Shown here: piece by piece, positions 43,760 through 53,146 of the stretch
How positions within the stretch are numbered: position 1 is the stretch's first letter
Layout: every line of letters starts with the position of its first letter
NCBI GenBank assembly: GCA_000503195.1
Contig: AYSC01000012.1
Coordinates: forward strand, 35,299-99,298
DNA: 64,000 bases
Source: Blastomonas sp. CACIA14H2
GTDB taxonomy: Bacteria; Pseudomonadota; Alphaproteobacteria; Sphingomonadales; Sphingomonadaceae
Direction of reading: 5' to 3'
Position numbers and translations under genes: made by a program
Notes under the pieces: generated by a model
What the model saw: only the letters and a program-made list of their open reading frames with translations
Told to the model about the DNA's origin: nothing
Databases searched by the model: none

Positions 43760-44560
43760 TCAGCCCTTGCGCGGCGGCAAGGGAAAAAAGGACGAGGTGC
43801 GCGCGATATAGTCGGCATATTCGGGGCGCGTCTTCTTCAGGCCGCGCTCGAGCATCGCCGCGCCGCTCCATTTCACCAATGTGAAATTGAGGAACAGCGG
43901 GCCGATCAGGCTGGCGAGCGCGACATCCCAGCCGGTCGAAAGCGCCACCAGCCAGATGCCCCACCAGGTGCAGGCATCGCCGAAATAATTGGGATGCCGG
44001 GTATAGCGCCACAGGCCGGTGTCGAGCACCTTGCCCTTGTTGGCAGGGTTGGCGCGGAATTTTTCCAGCTGGGCATCGCCGATCGTCTCGAACGCGATGC
44101 CGATAACCGCCACCAGCGTGCCGAGCAGCGCCAGAGGTCCCAGCTCACCGCCGCGCCATATGCCAAGCTGCGCGGGCAGGCAGACCATGAACAGCAGCGG
44201 CCCCTGCAGCAGAAACACCTGCAGCAAGGCGGTCTGGGCGAAGCTCCAGCCCTTTTTCTCCTTCGCCGAGGCGATGATCTTCGCATAACGCGGATCGACG
44301 CCATTGCGCCGCCAGCGCACGAACAGGTGCAGCCCCAGTCGCATCCCCCAGATCGCGGTCAGCGCGAGCAGCATCACCGCCACGGGCGAGGCCGCGCCGC
44401 TCAGCCAGAATGTGGTCGCAGCCAGCAGCACCATGCCCATCGGCCAGACGGCATCGATGAACGACACGTCCTTGATCGCCACGGCAAGACCCCAGAGCAC
44501 GATCATCACGCCGAAGATCAGCACCAGATTGTGCAGCAAAAGGGGGATGGCGTCGGTCAC
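43760..44560 (-). CDS. DUF1295 (steroid-5-alpha-reductase-like) membrane protein
   Basis: 266 aa from a GTG start six bases after the upstream stop. About six helices are visible. The C-terminal LDTGLWRYTRHPNYFGDACTWW is the hallmark of the DUF1295/ICMT-like group, which binds NADPH or SAM and acts on lipids. The function is not established. It is adjacent to a PlsC-like acyltransferase, so a lipid-related role is plausible. Confidence 0.85.
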   Translation of the reverse strand: MTDAIPLLLHNLVLIFGVMIVLWGLAVAIKDVSFIDAVWPMGMVLLAATTFWLSGAASPVAVMLLALTAIWGMRLGLHLFVRWRRNGVDPRYAKIIASAKEKKGWSFAQTALLQVFLLQGPLLFMVCLPAQLGIWRGGELGPLALLGTLVAVIGIAFETIGDAQLEKFRANPANKGKVLDTGLWRYTRHPNYFGDACTWWGIWLVALSTGWDVALASLIGPLFLNFTLVKWSGAAMLERGLKKTRPEYADYIARTSSFFPLPPRKG

Positions 44561-44565
44561 GGGGC

Positions 44566-45198
44566 TCACAGGCGGCTGTCCTTGATGATGTCGGTGCCCG
44601 CGCGGTCGGGGTAGCGCGGGGTCACGCTCTTGTAGAATTCCATGATCTTCTTCATGTCCTCGGCATAATCGCCGGTGGGCATGATCGCTGGGCCGAGCCC
44701 GCCGACCTTGCGGCCATAGTCCATCAGCCCGCAGACCAGGGGCACGCGCGCGGCGAGCGCGATCTGGTAGAAGCCGGTGCGCCACTGACGGACATTGCCG
44801 CGCGTGCCCTCGGGCGCGATGGTCAGCATGAACTCGTCGCGCCGCGCGAATTCCTCGACCATCTGCTGCACCTGGCCGCGATTGTAGCTGCGCTCGACCG
44901 GCACGCCGCCCATGTCGCGCATGAACCGCCCCATCGGCCAGCGGAACAGCGAGGTCTTGGCCATGAAATGCGCCTTGATGCCGAGATCGCCGGTCAGGCC
45001 GAGAAAATAGAGGAAGTCCCAGTTGCTGGTATGCGGCGCGGCGATGATGACGAAGCGGCGCGGTTCGGGCACCACGCCCTCGGCGCGCCAGCCATGGGTA
45101 CGATAGAGCAGCAGCAGCAGACGGCGCACGAGGCGCGAAAGCAGGGTCGGCGGACGATCATCGGTGCGTGGCGGCCACGCGTCGGTTCGAATGTCCAT
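44566..45198 (-). CDS. PlsC-like glycerolipid acyltransferase
   Basis: 210 aa. The catalytic HTSNWDF (HX4D type), GGVPVERSYNRGQ, and the substrate-binding EGTRGNVRQWRTGFYQIA match the 1-acylglycerol-3-phosphate acyltransferase family. It transfers an acyl group to a lysophospholipid or related acceptor at the membrane. Start ATG 45198 (MDIRTDAW). It sits directly upstream of the DUF1295 gene. Confidence 0.87.
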   Translation of the reverse strand: MDIRTDAWPPRTDDRPPTLLSRLVRRLLLLLYRTHGWRAEGVVPEPRRFVIIAAPHTSNWDFLYFLGLTGDLGIKAHFMAKTSLFRWPMGRFMRDMGGVPVERSYNRGQVQQMVEEFARRDEFMLTIAPEGTRGNVRQWRTGFYQIALAARVPLVCGLMDYGRKVGGLGPAIMPTGDYAEDMKKIMEFYKSVTPRYPDRAGTDIIKDSRL

Positions 45199-45280
45199 GA
45201 TTGCCCGTGTCCGCCCCCATGCTGGCTCTTGCGCCAGATACGGCGGCAAGAGTGCATAAGATGCGCCAGACTGGCAAATG

Positions 45281-45595
45281 TTATTGCGCCGATCTGGTGG
45301 CGTTCCCGCGAATCAGGGCTTCCAGCCGCGCGACGAGCACCGCGCCCTCACCGTTCACCCTCACCTGCTTGGCGCGTCCGGTTGCGCCGGATTGCAGCGT
45401 CACATCGCGCTTGCGAACCTGCAAAGCGCTGCTCAGCAGATCGACGAGTGCTGAATTGGCTGCACCCTCTGCGGGCGGCGCGGCGATGCGAAGTTGCAAA
45501 ACCGGACGGCCATCGGCGTCCGCGCCGACCCCTGCGACCATGCTGCGGCTTGCGCGCGGCGTGGCACGCACGAACAGCAAGACCCCGCCCGGCAC
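45281..45595 (-). CDS. DUF167 (YggU-like) protein
   Basis: About 104 aa. VRATPRASRSMVAGV, LQLRIAAPPAEGAANSALV and RKRDVTLQSGATGRAKQVRV are the conserved strands of the YggU/DUF167 family, small proteins of unknown function. The start is uncertain: GTG 45595 is used here, TTG 45580 is an alternative, and neither has a strong ribosome site. Confidence 0.8.
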   Translation of the reverse strand: MPGGVLLFVRATPRASRSMVAGVGADADGRPVLQLRIAAPPAEGAANSALVDLLSSALQVRKRDVTLQSGATGRAKQVRVNGEGAVLVARLEALIRGNATRSAQ

Positions 45596-45651
45596 GATGC
45601 GCCAGGGCGGGGTCCTATCCTGATCGTCAACGACCGGGCCGGGCAGGGGAA

Positions 45652-47472
45652 TCAGCCCTTGGTGGCCGCGATCCAGCGGTCGATCTTCGCTTCCAGCACG
45701 CTCATCGGTAGCGCGCCGGTGTTGAGCACCTGGTCGTGGAACTCGCGCGGATCGAATTTCGGACCCAGTTCCTTTTCGGCCTTGGCTTTCAGCCGCTGGA
45801 TGGTCAGCGCGCCGATCTTGTAGGCCAGCGCCTGGCTGGGGATCGCGATATAGCGTTCGACCTCGGCGGTGGCGTCGGTCTCGCCCATCGACGAATTGTC
45901 GAGCATGTACTTGATCGCCTGCTCGCGGGTCCATCCCTTCGAATGGATGCCGCTGTCGACCACCAGCCGCATCGCGCGCAGCATCTCGTCGTCGAGATGA
46001 CCGAAGCGCTGGTACGGGTCCTTGAACAGCCCCATCGGATAGCCGAGCTTTTCGGCATAGAGCGCCCAGCCTTCGGCATAGGCGGTATTGCCGCCGAAAC
46101 GCATGAACGCCGGGAGAGCCTCGTTTTCCTGCGCCAGGCTGATCTGGAAATGATGGCCCGGTGCGCCTTCGTGCAGGTACAAGGTGGTCATGCCCGGGGT
46201 GGTGCGGCTGGGCAGGTCATAGGCGTTGAAATAGAAGATGCCGGGCCGCGAACCATCGGGATTGCCCGACTGATAGCTGCCGCCCGCCTCGAACTTTTCG
46301 CGGAATTCCTCATAGGGGCGGATTTCCAGCGGGGTCTTGGGCAGCACCTTGAACTGGGTCGAGATGACCGCATCGACCTTCTTGCCGATATCGTAATAGC
46401 CCTGGGTCAGCGCCTGGCGGCTCGGCATCTTGAACCTGGGGTCGGTGCGCAAATGGTTGAAGAACTCGGGCAGCGTGCCCTTGAAGCCGACCTCGGTCTT
46501 GATCGCTTCCATCTCGGTCAGGATGCGCTTGACCTCGCTGAGTCCCAGATTGTGCACCTCGTCCGCGGTCAGCGGCAGCGTGGTGGTCTGCTCGATCAGA
46601 TAGGCATAGAGCTTGTCGCCGCCCTTCATGTACTTGAGGCCGACGCCCTCGCGCGCGTCCTTGAGATAGTCGTTGGCGAGATAATCGCGCAGCCGCTTGT
46701 ACGCCGGGTAGATGTCGTCGGTGATCGTCTTGCGATAGGCCTCGGTAAAGCGCGCCTTGTCGGCCTCGCTAAAATTGGCGGGGAACGTCTTCACCGGGCC
46801 GAAATAGGGCGATTCCTCGGGCTTTTGCGCGAGCTGGGTATCGAGCTGCTCGATCACGTTGCGGATGGTCAGCTTGGTTTCGACCACGCCCGACGCCTGG
46901 CCCTGCCTGAAGCGCTCGATCGAGCGGTCGAGCAGCGTCACGAACTCCTTGTGACGCTTCAGATTGTTCTCGTAGTCGGTCACGGTCTTGAACGGTGCGG
47001 TTCCCGTGCCCGACGCGAAATTGGGATAGAAGGTGTGGAAGCCGAAAAAGTGGTTGATCGGCCGGACCACCGTCAGCGGCAGATAGTCGGCGGACAGGCC
47101 CTTGATCGTGTCCTTCTGGTTGCGTTCGAAAATGTCAAAGGCGAGCTGGTTGGTCGCAGTCAGCTTGGTGCGATCGATCCTGGCCAGCGCCGCCAGATTG
47201 TCCTCGGCCGCATTGCGCTCGCCGTCGAAATAGGCGTCGGTGACATAATCGCCCAGCCGGTCGGCATAGCGGGTATCGCCGCGGAACAGGCCGTTGAGCG
47301 GGTTGCGCTTCAGGCTCGCTTCGTCATCGGCCGCGAACAGGGCGGTCAGCCGCGCATCCTCGGATTGCGGTGCGGCCTGGGTTGCGGCCTGGGCGAGCGC
47401 GGGGGATGTTGCGAGCGGAGCGGCGAGCGCAGCGCTCGCCAGAAGCAGCATGGTCTGGCGAAAGGATGGCAT
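45652..47472 (-). CDS. Secreted DUF885 protein (probable metallopeptidase-like)
   Basis: 606 aa. A Sec signal peptide ends near ALAQA (about residue 28). The DUF885 body contains TTLYLHEGAPGHHFQISLAQ, which resembles a zinc-peptidase HExxH-like site with HExxxxHH spacing, and GNTAYAEGWALYAEKLG, where a downstream Glu could be the third ligand. RFGHLDDEMLRAMRLVVDSG follows. It is likely a periplasmic hydrolase of unknown substrate. Confidence 0.87.
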   Translation of the reverse strand: MPSFRQTMLLLASAALAAPLATSPALAQAATQAAPQSEDARLTALFAADDEASLKRNPLNGLFRGDTRYADRLGDYVTDAYFDGERNAAEDNLAALARIDRTKLTATNQLAFDIFERNQKDTIKGLSADYLPLTVVRPINHFFGFHTFYPNFASGTGTAPFKTVTDYENNLKRHKEFVTLLDRSIERFRQGQASGVVETKLTIRNVIEQLDTQLAQKPEESPYFGPVKTFPANFSEADKARFTEAYRKTITDDIYPAYKRLRDYLANDYLKDAREGVGLKYMKGGDKLYAYLIEQTTTLPLTADEVHNLGLSEVKRILTEMEAIKTEVGFKGTLPEFFNHLRTDPRFKMPSRQALTQGYYDIGKKVDAVISTQFKVLPKTPLEIRPYEEFREKFEAGGSYQSGNPDGSRPGIFYFNAYDLPSRTTPGMTTLYLHEGAPGHHFQISLAQENEALPAFMRFGGNTAYAEGWALYAEKLGYPMGLFKDPYQRFGHLDDEMLRAMRLVVDSGIHSKGWTREQAIKYMLDNSSMGETDATAEVERYIAIPSQALAYKIGALTIQRLKAKAEKELGPKFDPREFHDQVLNTGALPMSVLEAKIDRWIAATKG

Positions 47473-47759
47473 GTGACGAATGTCCCTGTTGAATGATCGC
47501 CCGGCCCGGCAGTGATCGGGCGACACAGCGTATACGATGCCGCTAACACGCGATTAACCGCGCGGCAATCGCGCCGTTATCCACTTGTCGAAACCGGTCC
47601 CCCGTTGGTGGAAACGCTCGATCGGACTCTGCGATGAATTGACGCTATCGATTAACATGGATCAATCAATCGATGAAACTTTATGCCACGCCATTGGTTT
47701 GATGCTCCAGAAGCCGACCGAAATGGCCCGGCGCCCAGGAAAATGACCAAGCTATCACC

Positions 47760-48167
47760 ATGACTGCCCGGATCCTCATCATTGAAGACGAATTCCTCGT
47801 CGCGCTCGACATGCAGGTCGGGCTCGAGGATGCGGGCTATGAGGTGATCGGCGTCGGCGATGACTGGAAATCGGCGATGCGCCTTGCCGAACAGGCCCCG
47901 ACGGTCGCCCTGGTCGATATCAACCTGTGCGACGGCGCGACCGGTCCCTCGATCGGCGCCTGGCTCGGCCAGGAAATTGGCTGCACCGTGATTTTCGTGA
48001 CGGCGAATCCCCGCCAGATCGATGTTCCCATCCCCGGCGCGCTGGGCGTGATGATCAAGCCGGCGGATAGCCGTCAGGTCGTCGACGCGGTGGATTTCGC
48101 GCTGGCCGCGCGCGATGGTGCGCCGACGCCAGCGCCGCCGCCGGGACTCACGCTGCTCACGCACTGA
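47760..48167 (+). CDS. Single-domain response regulator
   Basis: 135 aa receiver domain. EDEFLVALDMQ forms the acidic pocket, Asp near residue 55 (VALVDINL) is the phosphoacceptor, VTAN supplies the switch Thr, and Lys in MIKPA completes the site. There is no output domain, only a short Pro/Ala tail. It is tail-to-tail with an HWE kinase, its probable partner, as in alphaproteobacterial general-stress or light signalling. Confidence 0.9.
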   Translation: MTARILIIEDEFLVALDMQVGLEDAGYEVIGVGDDWKSAMRLAEQAPTVALVDINLCDGATGPSIGAWLGQEIGCTVIFVTANPRQIDVPIPGALGVMIKPADSRQVVDAVDFALAARDGAPTPAPPPGLTLLTH

Positions 48168-48203
48168 TCGCCACCGGCGCTTCCGACGGCAAGTCCGGTC
48201 GCG

Positions 48204-49289
48204 TCAGACCGGGGCACCCTCCACGCGTTTGAGCCGGCTGGCCGCAACGCGCATGTCAACCCGCAGGCCGGTTGCCCGCCAGTCGCGTTCGATCTTGCCC
48301 GCAAGCTGCTGGGTGATCGCCAGTTGCACCAGACGCGTTCCGAAGCCCGTCTCGGAAGGCGGACCCACGATCTCAGGGCCGTCGGCCTCGATCCAGTGGA
48401 TCGACACGCTGTCGTCGTGCTGCGCGACCTCGATCCTGACCGATCCGGAGATCGACGACAATGCGCCATATTTGGCCGAGTTGGTCGCGAGTTCGTGAAA
48501 CACGAGCGCGATCGGCGTGGCGCTGCGGTCGTCGATCTCGGGATCGTCGCCGCTGATCGTCAGACGGCCTTCGCCGAGCGCAGGATAGGCGGCCAGGATT
48601 TCGGTGAGCAAGCCGCTCAAGGTCGATTCCACGGTGATCGGCCGCGATTGCTCGCTGTGCGGGCGCGCGAATTCATGCGCCCGGCCCAGCGCCGCGATCC
48701 GGTCCTGCAATTCTGCGGCCATGGGGCGCAATTCGGGGTTCTGCCGAGCTGACATCCCGATCAGCCCGTTGATCACCGCGAAGATGTTCTTGATCCGATG
48801 GCTGAGTTCGCGGCTGAGAACCTCGTTCTCCTCGGCCATCATCTTCGATTCATGGATATCGGTGCAGGTTCCGATCCAGCGGACAATCTCGCCGCGTGCG
48901 TTGCGCAGCGGCAGCGCGCGGCCCAGCGTCCAGCGATACTCGCCGCTGTGATGGCGCAGCCGGTAGTTGACCTCATATGGCTCGCCTGTGGCCAGCGAAT
49001 GCCGCCAGACGCTCCACGCATGGTCCTGATCGTCGGGATGGAACATGCCGTTCCAGCCTTCGCCATCGGTGGAACCGGCTGGCACCCCGGTAAATTCGTA
49101 CCAGCGCGCATTGTAATAATCGTGATAGCCATCGGGCAGCGTCGACCACACCATCTGCGGCATGGCGTCGGTGAGGATGCGGAAGGCGGAGTTCATCCGC
49201 TGCAAGGTATCGCGGGCGTCAACAACCCCAGTCTCGCCCTTGCCATGTGTAACCTTGAAGGCTTGGGCGAGAAAATCCAGTTCAGACAT
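48204..49289 (-). CDS. PAS-containing HWE-family histidine kinase
   Basis: 361 aa, cytoplasmic. A PAS/PAC sensor (about 33-150, with WYEFTGVPAGS, MFHPDDQDHAW, WIGTCTDIHE) precedes the dimerisation segment ELSHRIKNIFAVINGLI with the phosphoacceptor His. The HWE ATPase follows, with HELATNSAKYGALS and a late GFGTRLVQLAI. No membrane helices are present. The PAS cofactor is unknown. It follows the Crp/Fnr gene by 53 bp on the same strand and faces the lone receiver gene. Confidence 0.92.
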   Translation of the reverse strand: MSELDFLAQAFKVTHGKGETGVVDARDTLQRMNSAFRILTDAMPQMVWSTLPDGYHDYYNARWYEFTGVPAGSTDGEGWNGMFHPDDQDHAWSVWRHSLATGEPYEVNYRLRHHSGEYRWTLGRALPLRNARGEIVRWIGTCTDIHESKMMAEENEVLSRELSHRIKNIFAVINGLIGMSARQNPELRPMAAELQDRIAALGRAHEFARPHSEQSRPITVESTLSGLLTEILAAYPALGEGRLTISGDDPEIDDRSATPIALVFHELATNSAKYGALSSISGSVRIEVAQHDDSVSIHWIEADGPEIVGPPSETGFGTRLVQLAITQQLAGKIERDWRATGLRVDMRVAASRLKRVEGAPV

Positions 49290-49342
49290 TCGGTCAGCTT
49301 TCTAGCGGACCTGTCCGCTGAAGGTCGATACAGGTGCCTCGA

Positions 49343-50080
49343 CTATCCCCGAGGCGAAGGGAACCAGCTGGAGTCGAGCGCGCTAAAGCGGTCAACGAAC
49401 CTTGCGAGCTCGATCAGCTTCGGCTCGTCAACCAATGTGACGGTGCTGCGGTTCCGCGTGATCAGTTTTTCTTCGGTCATCTGGCGGATCAGGCGATTGA
49501 CGTGCACCTGCGTCAGCCCCACGGCATCGCCCAGGTCGCTCTGGGTCAGCGGAATGCGGATCACTGGATTGTGCTGTCCGCTGACCGCGCGCATCCGTGC
49601 CGCGATCGACAGGAACAGGTTGGCGAGCCGCGCCTTGCCCTCGCTGCGCCCCAGCGCGCGCAATCGGTCGTACAGGTCGATGCTTTCCATCTGGCTGATC
49701 GAGAAGAACAGCGCAGCTAGGCGCGGATGCTCGATGAACGTCTCGCCCAGCGCGCGCCGGGGGAAGCGGCAGACGACCATGTCGGTCGCTGCGACAATGC
49801 TCGAGGGCGCATCGCGAAACGCGATGCCCGATGCGCCGATCATGTCGCCCGAAAAATGAAAGCGCAGGATCTGGCGCTTGCCCGTCGGCAAACGGCTTTC
49901 CGACAGCGCCCAGCCCTGATGCACGATCAGCAGTTCGGAAAGATCGTCGCCTTCCTGCCACAGCATGCTGCCTGACGGATAATCGCGAGGTTCGCGCTCG
50001 AGACTGGCGACCGCCTTTTTCTCGGTGGGGGTCAGATCAAGATAACGGTTCAGTCGGACAACGAAACAACTGTCTGACAT
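49343..50080 (-). CDS. Crp/Fnr-family transcription regulator
   Basis: 245 aa. A cyclic-nucleotide-like beta-roll sensor (about 30-120, with MLWQEGDDLSELLIVHQGWAL) precedes a long dimer helix and a C-terminal winged HTH containing LTQSDLGDAVGLTQVHVNRLIRQ. No FNR-type cysteine cluster is seen, so oxygen sensing through an FeS cluster is unlikely. It probably shares a transcript with the HWE kinase downstream. Confidence 0.9.
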   Translation of the reverse strand: MSDSCFVVRLNRYLDLTPTEKKAVASLEREPRDYPSGSMLWQEGDDLSELLIVHQGWALSESRLPTGKRQILRFHFSGDMIGASGIAFRDAPSSIVAATDMVVCRFPRRALGETFIEHPRLAALFFSISQMESIDLYDRLRALGRSEGKARLANLFLSIAARMRAVSGQHNPVIRIPLTQSDLGDAVGLTQVHVNRLIRQMTEEKLITRNRSTVTLVDEPKLIELARFVDRFSALDSSWFPSPRG

Positions 50081-50314
50081 GGTCGGGCTCCTGCAAATAG
50101 GGGCGTCCAGCCGACCCGCCGAACCGCCCCATCATTCGAACCTGGTCTCATACTCGGCACGCGTGCTTTTAGGCGGACAGAGACAAATATCCAGCGAAAT
50201 CAAGTTATTAACATATGTTATAATTGCGGTGACACCCGCAAAAGGCAGTTACGCGCCAGCCTCCCAAATGATCCTGCAAATCAGCCATTGCGTGTCGCGG
50301 GCATTTCCATAGAC

Positions 50315-50330
50315 TTGACGCAAACGTAAA
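50315..50330. promoter_or_regulatory. LiuR/MerR-like operator candidate before the acyl-CoA ligase
   Basis: TTGACGCAAACGTAAA, 26 bp upstream of the start codon, resembles the ACGT-spaced palindromes bound by MerR-type regulators of fatty-acid and branched-chain amino-acid degradation. It was identified by eye only. Confidence 0.35.
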
Positions 50331-50355
50331 TTGATAACGAGAGGATCGCCTGCCC

Positions 50356-52113
50356 ATGCTCACCGAGAGCCCGACCAGCCCCGTTGCCGCCAGCCACAGC
50401 TGGAGCGCGCCGGATGGCTGGCCCGCCCTGTCGCTCAAACAGATCGAGGCGATGCTGTGCGCACCCGGCCAGCCGTTCCAGATGGAGACGGTCGAGGTGG
50501 AGGGCGTTCCTACGCGCTGCTGGAAGAACGCGCCGCCCAGCCTCGCCGCACTGGCGCAGATCGCGCGCAGCCATGGCGACAAGACCTTCCTGGTCTATGA
50601 GAGCGAGCGGGTCAGCTATGACGCCTGGTTCCGCGCCACCGCGACGCTGGCGCAGCATCTCACCGCCGCGGGCATCGCCAAGGGCGACCGCGTGGCGCTC
50701 GCCATGCGCAACTTGCCTGAATGGCCGGTCGCCTTTTTCGCGATCGTCAGCATCGGCGCGATCGCGGTACCGCTGAACGCCTGGTGGACCGGGCAGGAGC
50801 TGGCATACGGCCTCAAGGACTCGGGCGCGAAGCTGCTGATCGCCGATGCCGAGCGGCTCGATCGCATCGCCCCGCATCTCGGCGAACTGGACGCGCTCGA
50901 GGCGATGCTGATCGGCCGCAGCCGGGGTGAGCTACCGGATCGGGCGCGGGCGCTGGAAGATGTGATCGGCGCCCCGCCTGCCTATGCCGAGCTGGCCCCG
51001 GCCGAGCTTCCGGCGGTCGACATCGCGCCCGATGATGCGGCGACGATCTTCTACACATCGGGCACCACCGGCAATCCCAAGGGCGCGCTGGGCAGTCATC
51101 GCAACATGACGACCAATATCCTCACCACTGCCTATGCCGGGGTGCGATCCGCCTTGCGCCGGGGCGAGGCACCGCCCGCGCCCGAGCCTGCGGTGCTGCT
51201 GACCGTCATCCCGCTGTTCCACGTCACCGCGTGCAGTGCGGGCATGACCGGAGTGATGTTCGGCGGATCGACCCTGGTGTTCATGCACAAATGGGATGCG
51301 ACGCGCGCGCTGGAGATCATCGAGCGCGAGAAGGTGACGGCGACCGGCGGCGTGCCGACCATCGCCTGGCAGCTGATCGAGCATCCCGACCGCGACAAGT
51401 ACGACCTCAGCTCGCTCAAGGCGATTTCCTATGGCGGTGCGCCGTCCGCGCCCGAACTGGTGCGCAAGATCCGCGAGGTGTTCGGCGCGCTGCCCGGCAA
51501 TGGCTGGGGGATGACCGAGACGATGGCGACGGTGACCAGCCATTCGGCGGAGGACTATCTCAACCGTCCCGACAGCTGCGGCCCCGCCGTACCGGTGTGC
51601 GACCTCAAGATCATGGATGCCGATGGACAGACCGAACTGCCGGTGGGGCAGGTGGGCGAACTCTGGGCGCGCGGTCCGCAGATCGTGAAGGGCTACTGGA
51701 ACAAGCCCGAGGCGACGGCGGCGACCTTCGTCGATGGCTGGGTGCGCACCGGTGACCTCGCGCGGCTCGACGAGGAGGGCTTCTGCTACATCGTCGATCG
51801 CGCCAAGGACATGATCATCCGGGGCGGCGAGAATATCTACTCGTCCGAGGTCGAGAACGTGCTCTACGATCACCCTGCCGTGACAGACGCGGCGCTGATC
51901 GGCCTGCCGCACCGCACGCTCGGCGAGGAACCGGCGGCGGTGGTGCATCTTGCCCCCGGTGCCGAGGCGACCGAGGCGGAGCTCCAGGCCTGGGTGCGCG
52001 AGCGTCTCGCCGCGTTCAAGGTGCCGGTGCGGATCGTGTTCTGCAAGGAGACGCTGCCGCGCAACGCCAATGGCAAGATATTGAAGAAGGACCTGGCCGG
52101 GCTGTTCGGCTGA
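50356..52113 (+). CDS. AMP-dependent acyl-CoA synthetase
   Basis: 585 aa ANL-family ligase. The P-loop-like TIFYTSGTTGNPKGALGSH, adenylate motif GNGWGMTETMATV, hinge GWVRTGDLARLDEEG and catalytic Lys near the end (NANGKILKKDL) are complete. It activates a carboxylic acid as acyl-AMP and then acyl-CoA. Chain length is not evident; the fatty-acid or aryl-acid groups are equally possible. The gene stands alone, probably under a LiuR-like site. Confidence 0.92.
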   Translation: MLTESPTSPVAASHSWSAPDGWPALSLKQIEAMLCAPGQPFQMETVEVEGVPTRCWKNAPPSLAALAQIARSHGDKTFLVYESERVSYDAWFRATATLAQHLTAAGIAKGDRVALAMRNLPEWPVAFFAIVSIGAIAVPLNAWWTGQELAYGLKDSGAKLLIADAERLDRIAPHLGELDALEAMLIGRSRGELPDRARALEDVIGAPPAYAELAPAELPAVDIAPDDAATIFYTSGTTGNPKGALGSHRNMTTNILTTAYAGVRSALRRGEAPPAPEPAVLLTVIPLFHVTACSAGMTGVMFGGSTLVFMHKWDATRALEIIEREKVTATGGVPTIAWQLIEHPDRDKYDLSSLKAISYGGAPSAPELVRKIREVFGALPGNGWGMTETMATVTSHSAEDYLNRPDSCGPAVPVCDLKIMDADGQTELPVGQVGELWARGPQIVKGYWNKPEATAATFVDGWVRTGDLARLDEEGFCYIVDRAKDMIIRGGENIYSSEVENVLYDHPAVTDAALIGLPHRTLGEEPAAVVHLAPGAEATEAELQAWVRERLAAFKVPVRIVFCKETLPRNANGKILKKDLAGLFG

Positions 52114-52155
52114 TCGGGCCAGCGGCGCGCCGGGATTAGCTGGCGCGCCGGCAGC

Positions 52156-52998
52156 TCAGGCGAACACGTCGGCGAGCTCGTCGGTGCTCGCACCCTCCTT
52201 CACCGCGCGCAGCTCGATATAGGCCGAGGCCACCAGGGCCGAAGCGAAGGCGATGTTGATCGCGCTGCCGAGCACGTTGGCAAGCATCTCGACGACCGGT
52301 CCGAACTGGGCGATCAGCCCCAGCGGCAGCGACACCGCGACGTTGAAGAAGAAGAGAATGACGCCGACCAGCAGCAGCCGCCGCCGCGAACCGGCGGTGA
52401 GCCTGCGGCTGCGACCGAGCGCCGCGAACACCCCGATCGGCTCAACCACCTTGGCGGGAATGGCGACCATCCACATCAAGGACAGATATACGAACACGAT
52501 GATGCCGATCAGTATGATCGCGAGCGTGGTGACGATCATCGACGGTGCACCATCGAGGCTCTGGACGCTGAGGATTTGCAAGCTGAAGCCGAATACCGGC
52601 AGGGTCATCACGGCAGCAATCAGAATGAAGGTTGCAATGATGACCAGGCCCAAGCCCAACAATCCAGGCAAGTTGCGAACAGCCTGAGTTATGCAATTTG
52701 CCAGCGAATTTGGCTGCCTGGCAAGATCCTGCACGGCGACAAGCATCAACAGACCTTGCAGGAACACGTAGACGGCGGCCATTGCCAGCGCATAGCCGAA
52801 CACGATGGCATAGGCGGACGACGGACCGTCCAAGTTGCCGAAGTCGGCCTCAAGACCGAAGAGCGAGGTAATCGCCAGACTTGGCGCGCCGAACAGAAGG
52901 AGCGGAAAACCGAAGAAGACCACCGCATGCCGGCCCAGCAAACCAAAAGCATTGGTGATGATATTGGCGATACTGATCTTCTCTGCGGTACCCGCCAT
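52156..52998 (-). CDS. Polytopic membrane protein of unknown function
   Basis: 280 aa from ATG 52998, about six hydrophobic helices. The pattern (IITNAFGLLGRHAVVFFGFP at the N-terminus, VAIPAKVVEPIGVFAALGRSRRLT in the middle) resembles the membrane domains found with glycerophosphodiester phosphodiesterases and their stand-alone relatives. A similar protein is encoded at 61999-62760. No enzymatic motif is visible. Confidence 0.78.
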   Translation of the reverse strand: MAGTAEKISIANIITNAFGLLGRHAVVFFGFPLLLFGAPSLAITSLFGLEADFGNLDGPSSAYAIVFGYALAMAAVYVFLQGLLMLVAVQDLARQPNSLANCITQAVRNLPGLLGLGLVIIATFILIAAVMTLPVFGFSLQILSVQSLDGAPSMIVTTLAIILIGIIVFVYLSLMWMVAIPAKVVEPIGVFAALGRSRRLTAGSRRRLLLVGVILFFFNVAVSLPLGLIAQFGPVVEMLANVLGSAINIAFASALVASAYIELRAVKEGASTDELADVFA

Positions 52999-53146
52999 CT
53001 GCCCCGGTTCCGTTTCTGGACGTTTTGTCCTCGACCGATTCCCGGTCAAGTGAAACCCACCGTAACAGCCCCGGTGCCAAGGTCCATAGCCCGTACCGCC
53101 CTGAATTCATCTTGCTCAGCCCCTCGGCTTCTGCGATCAAACCGGC

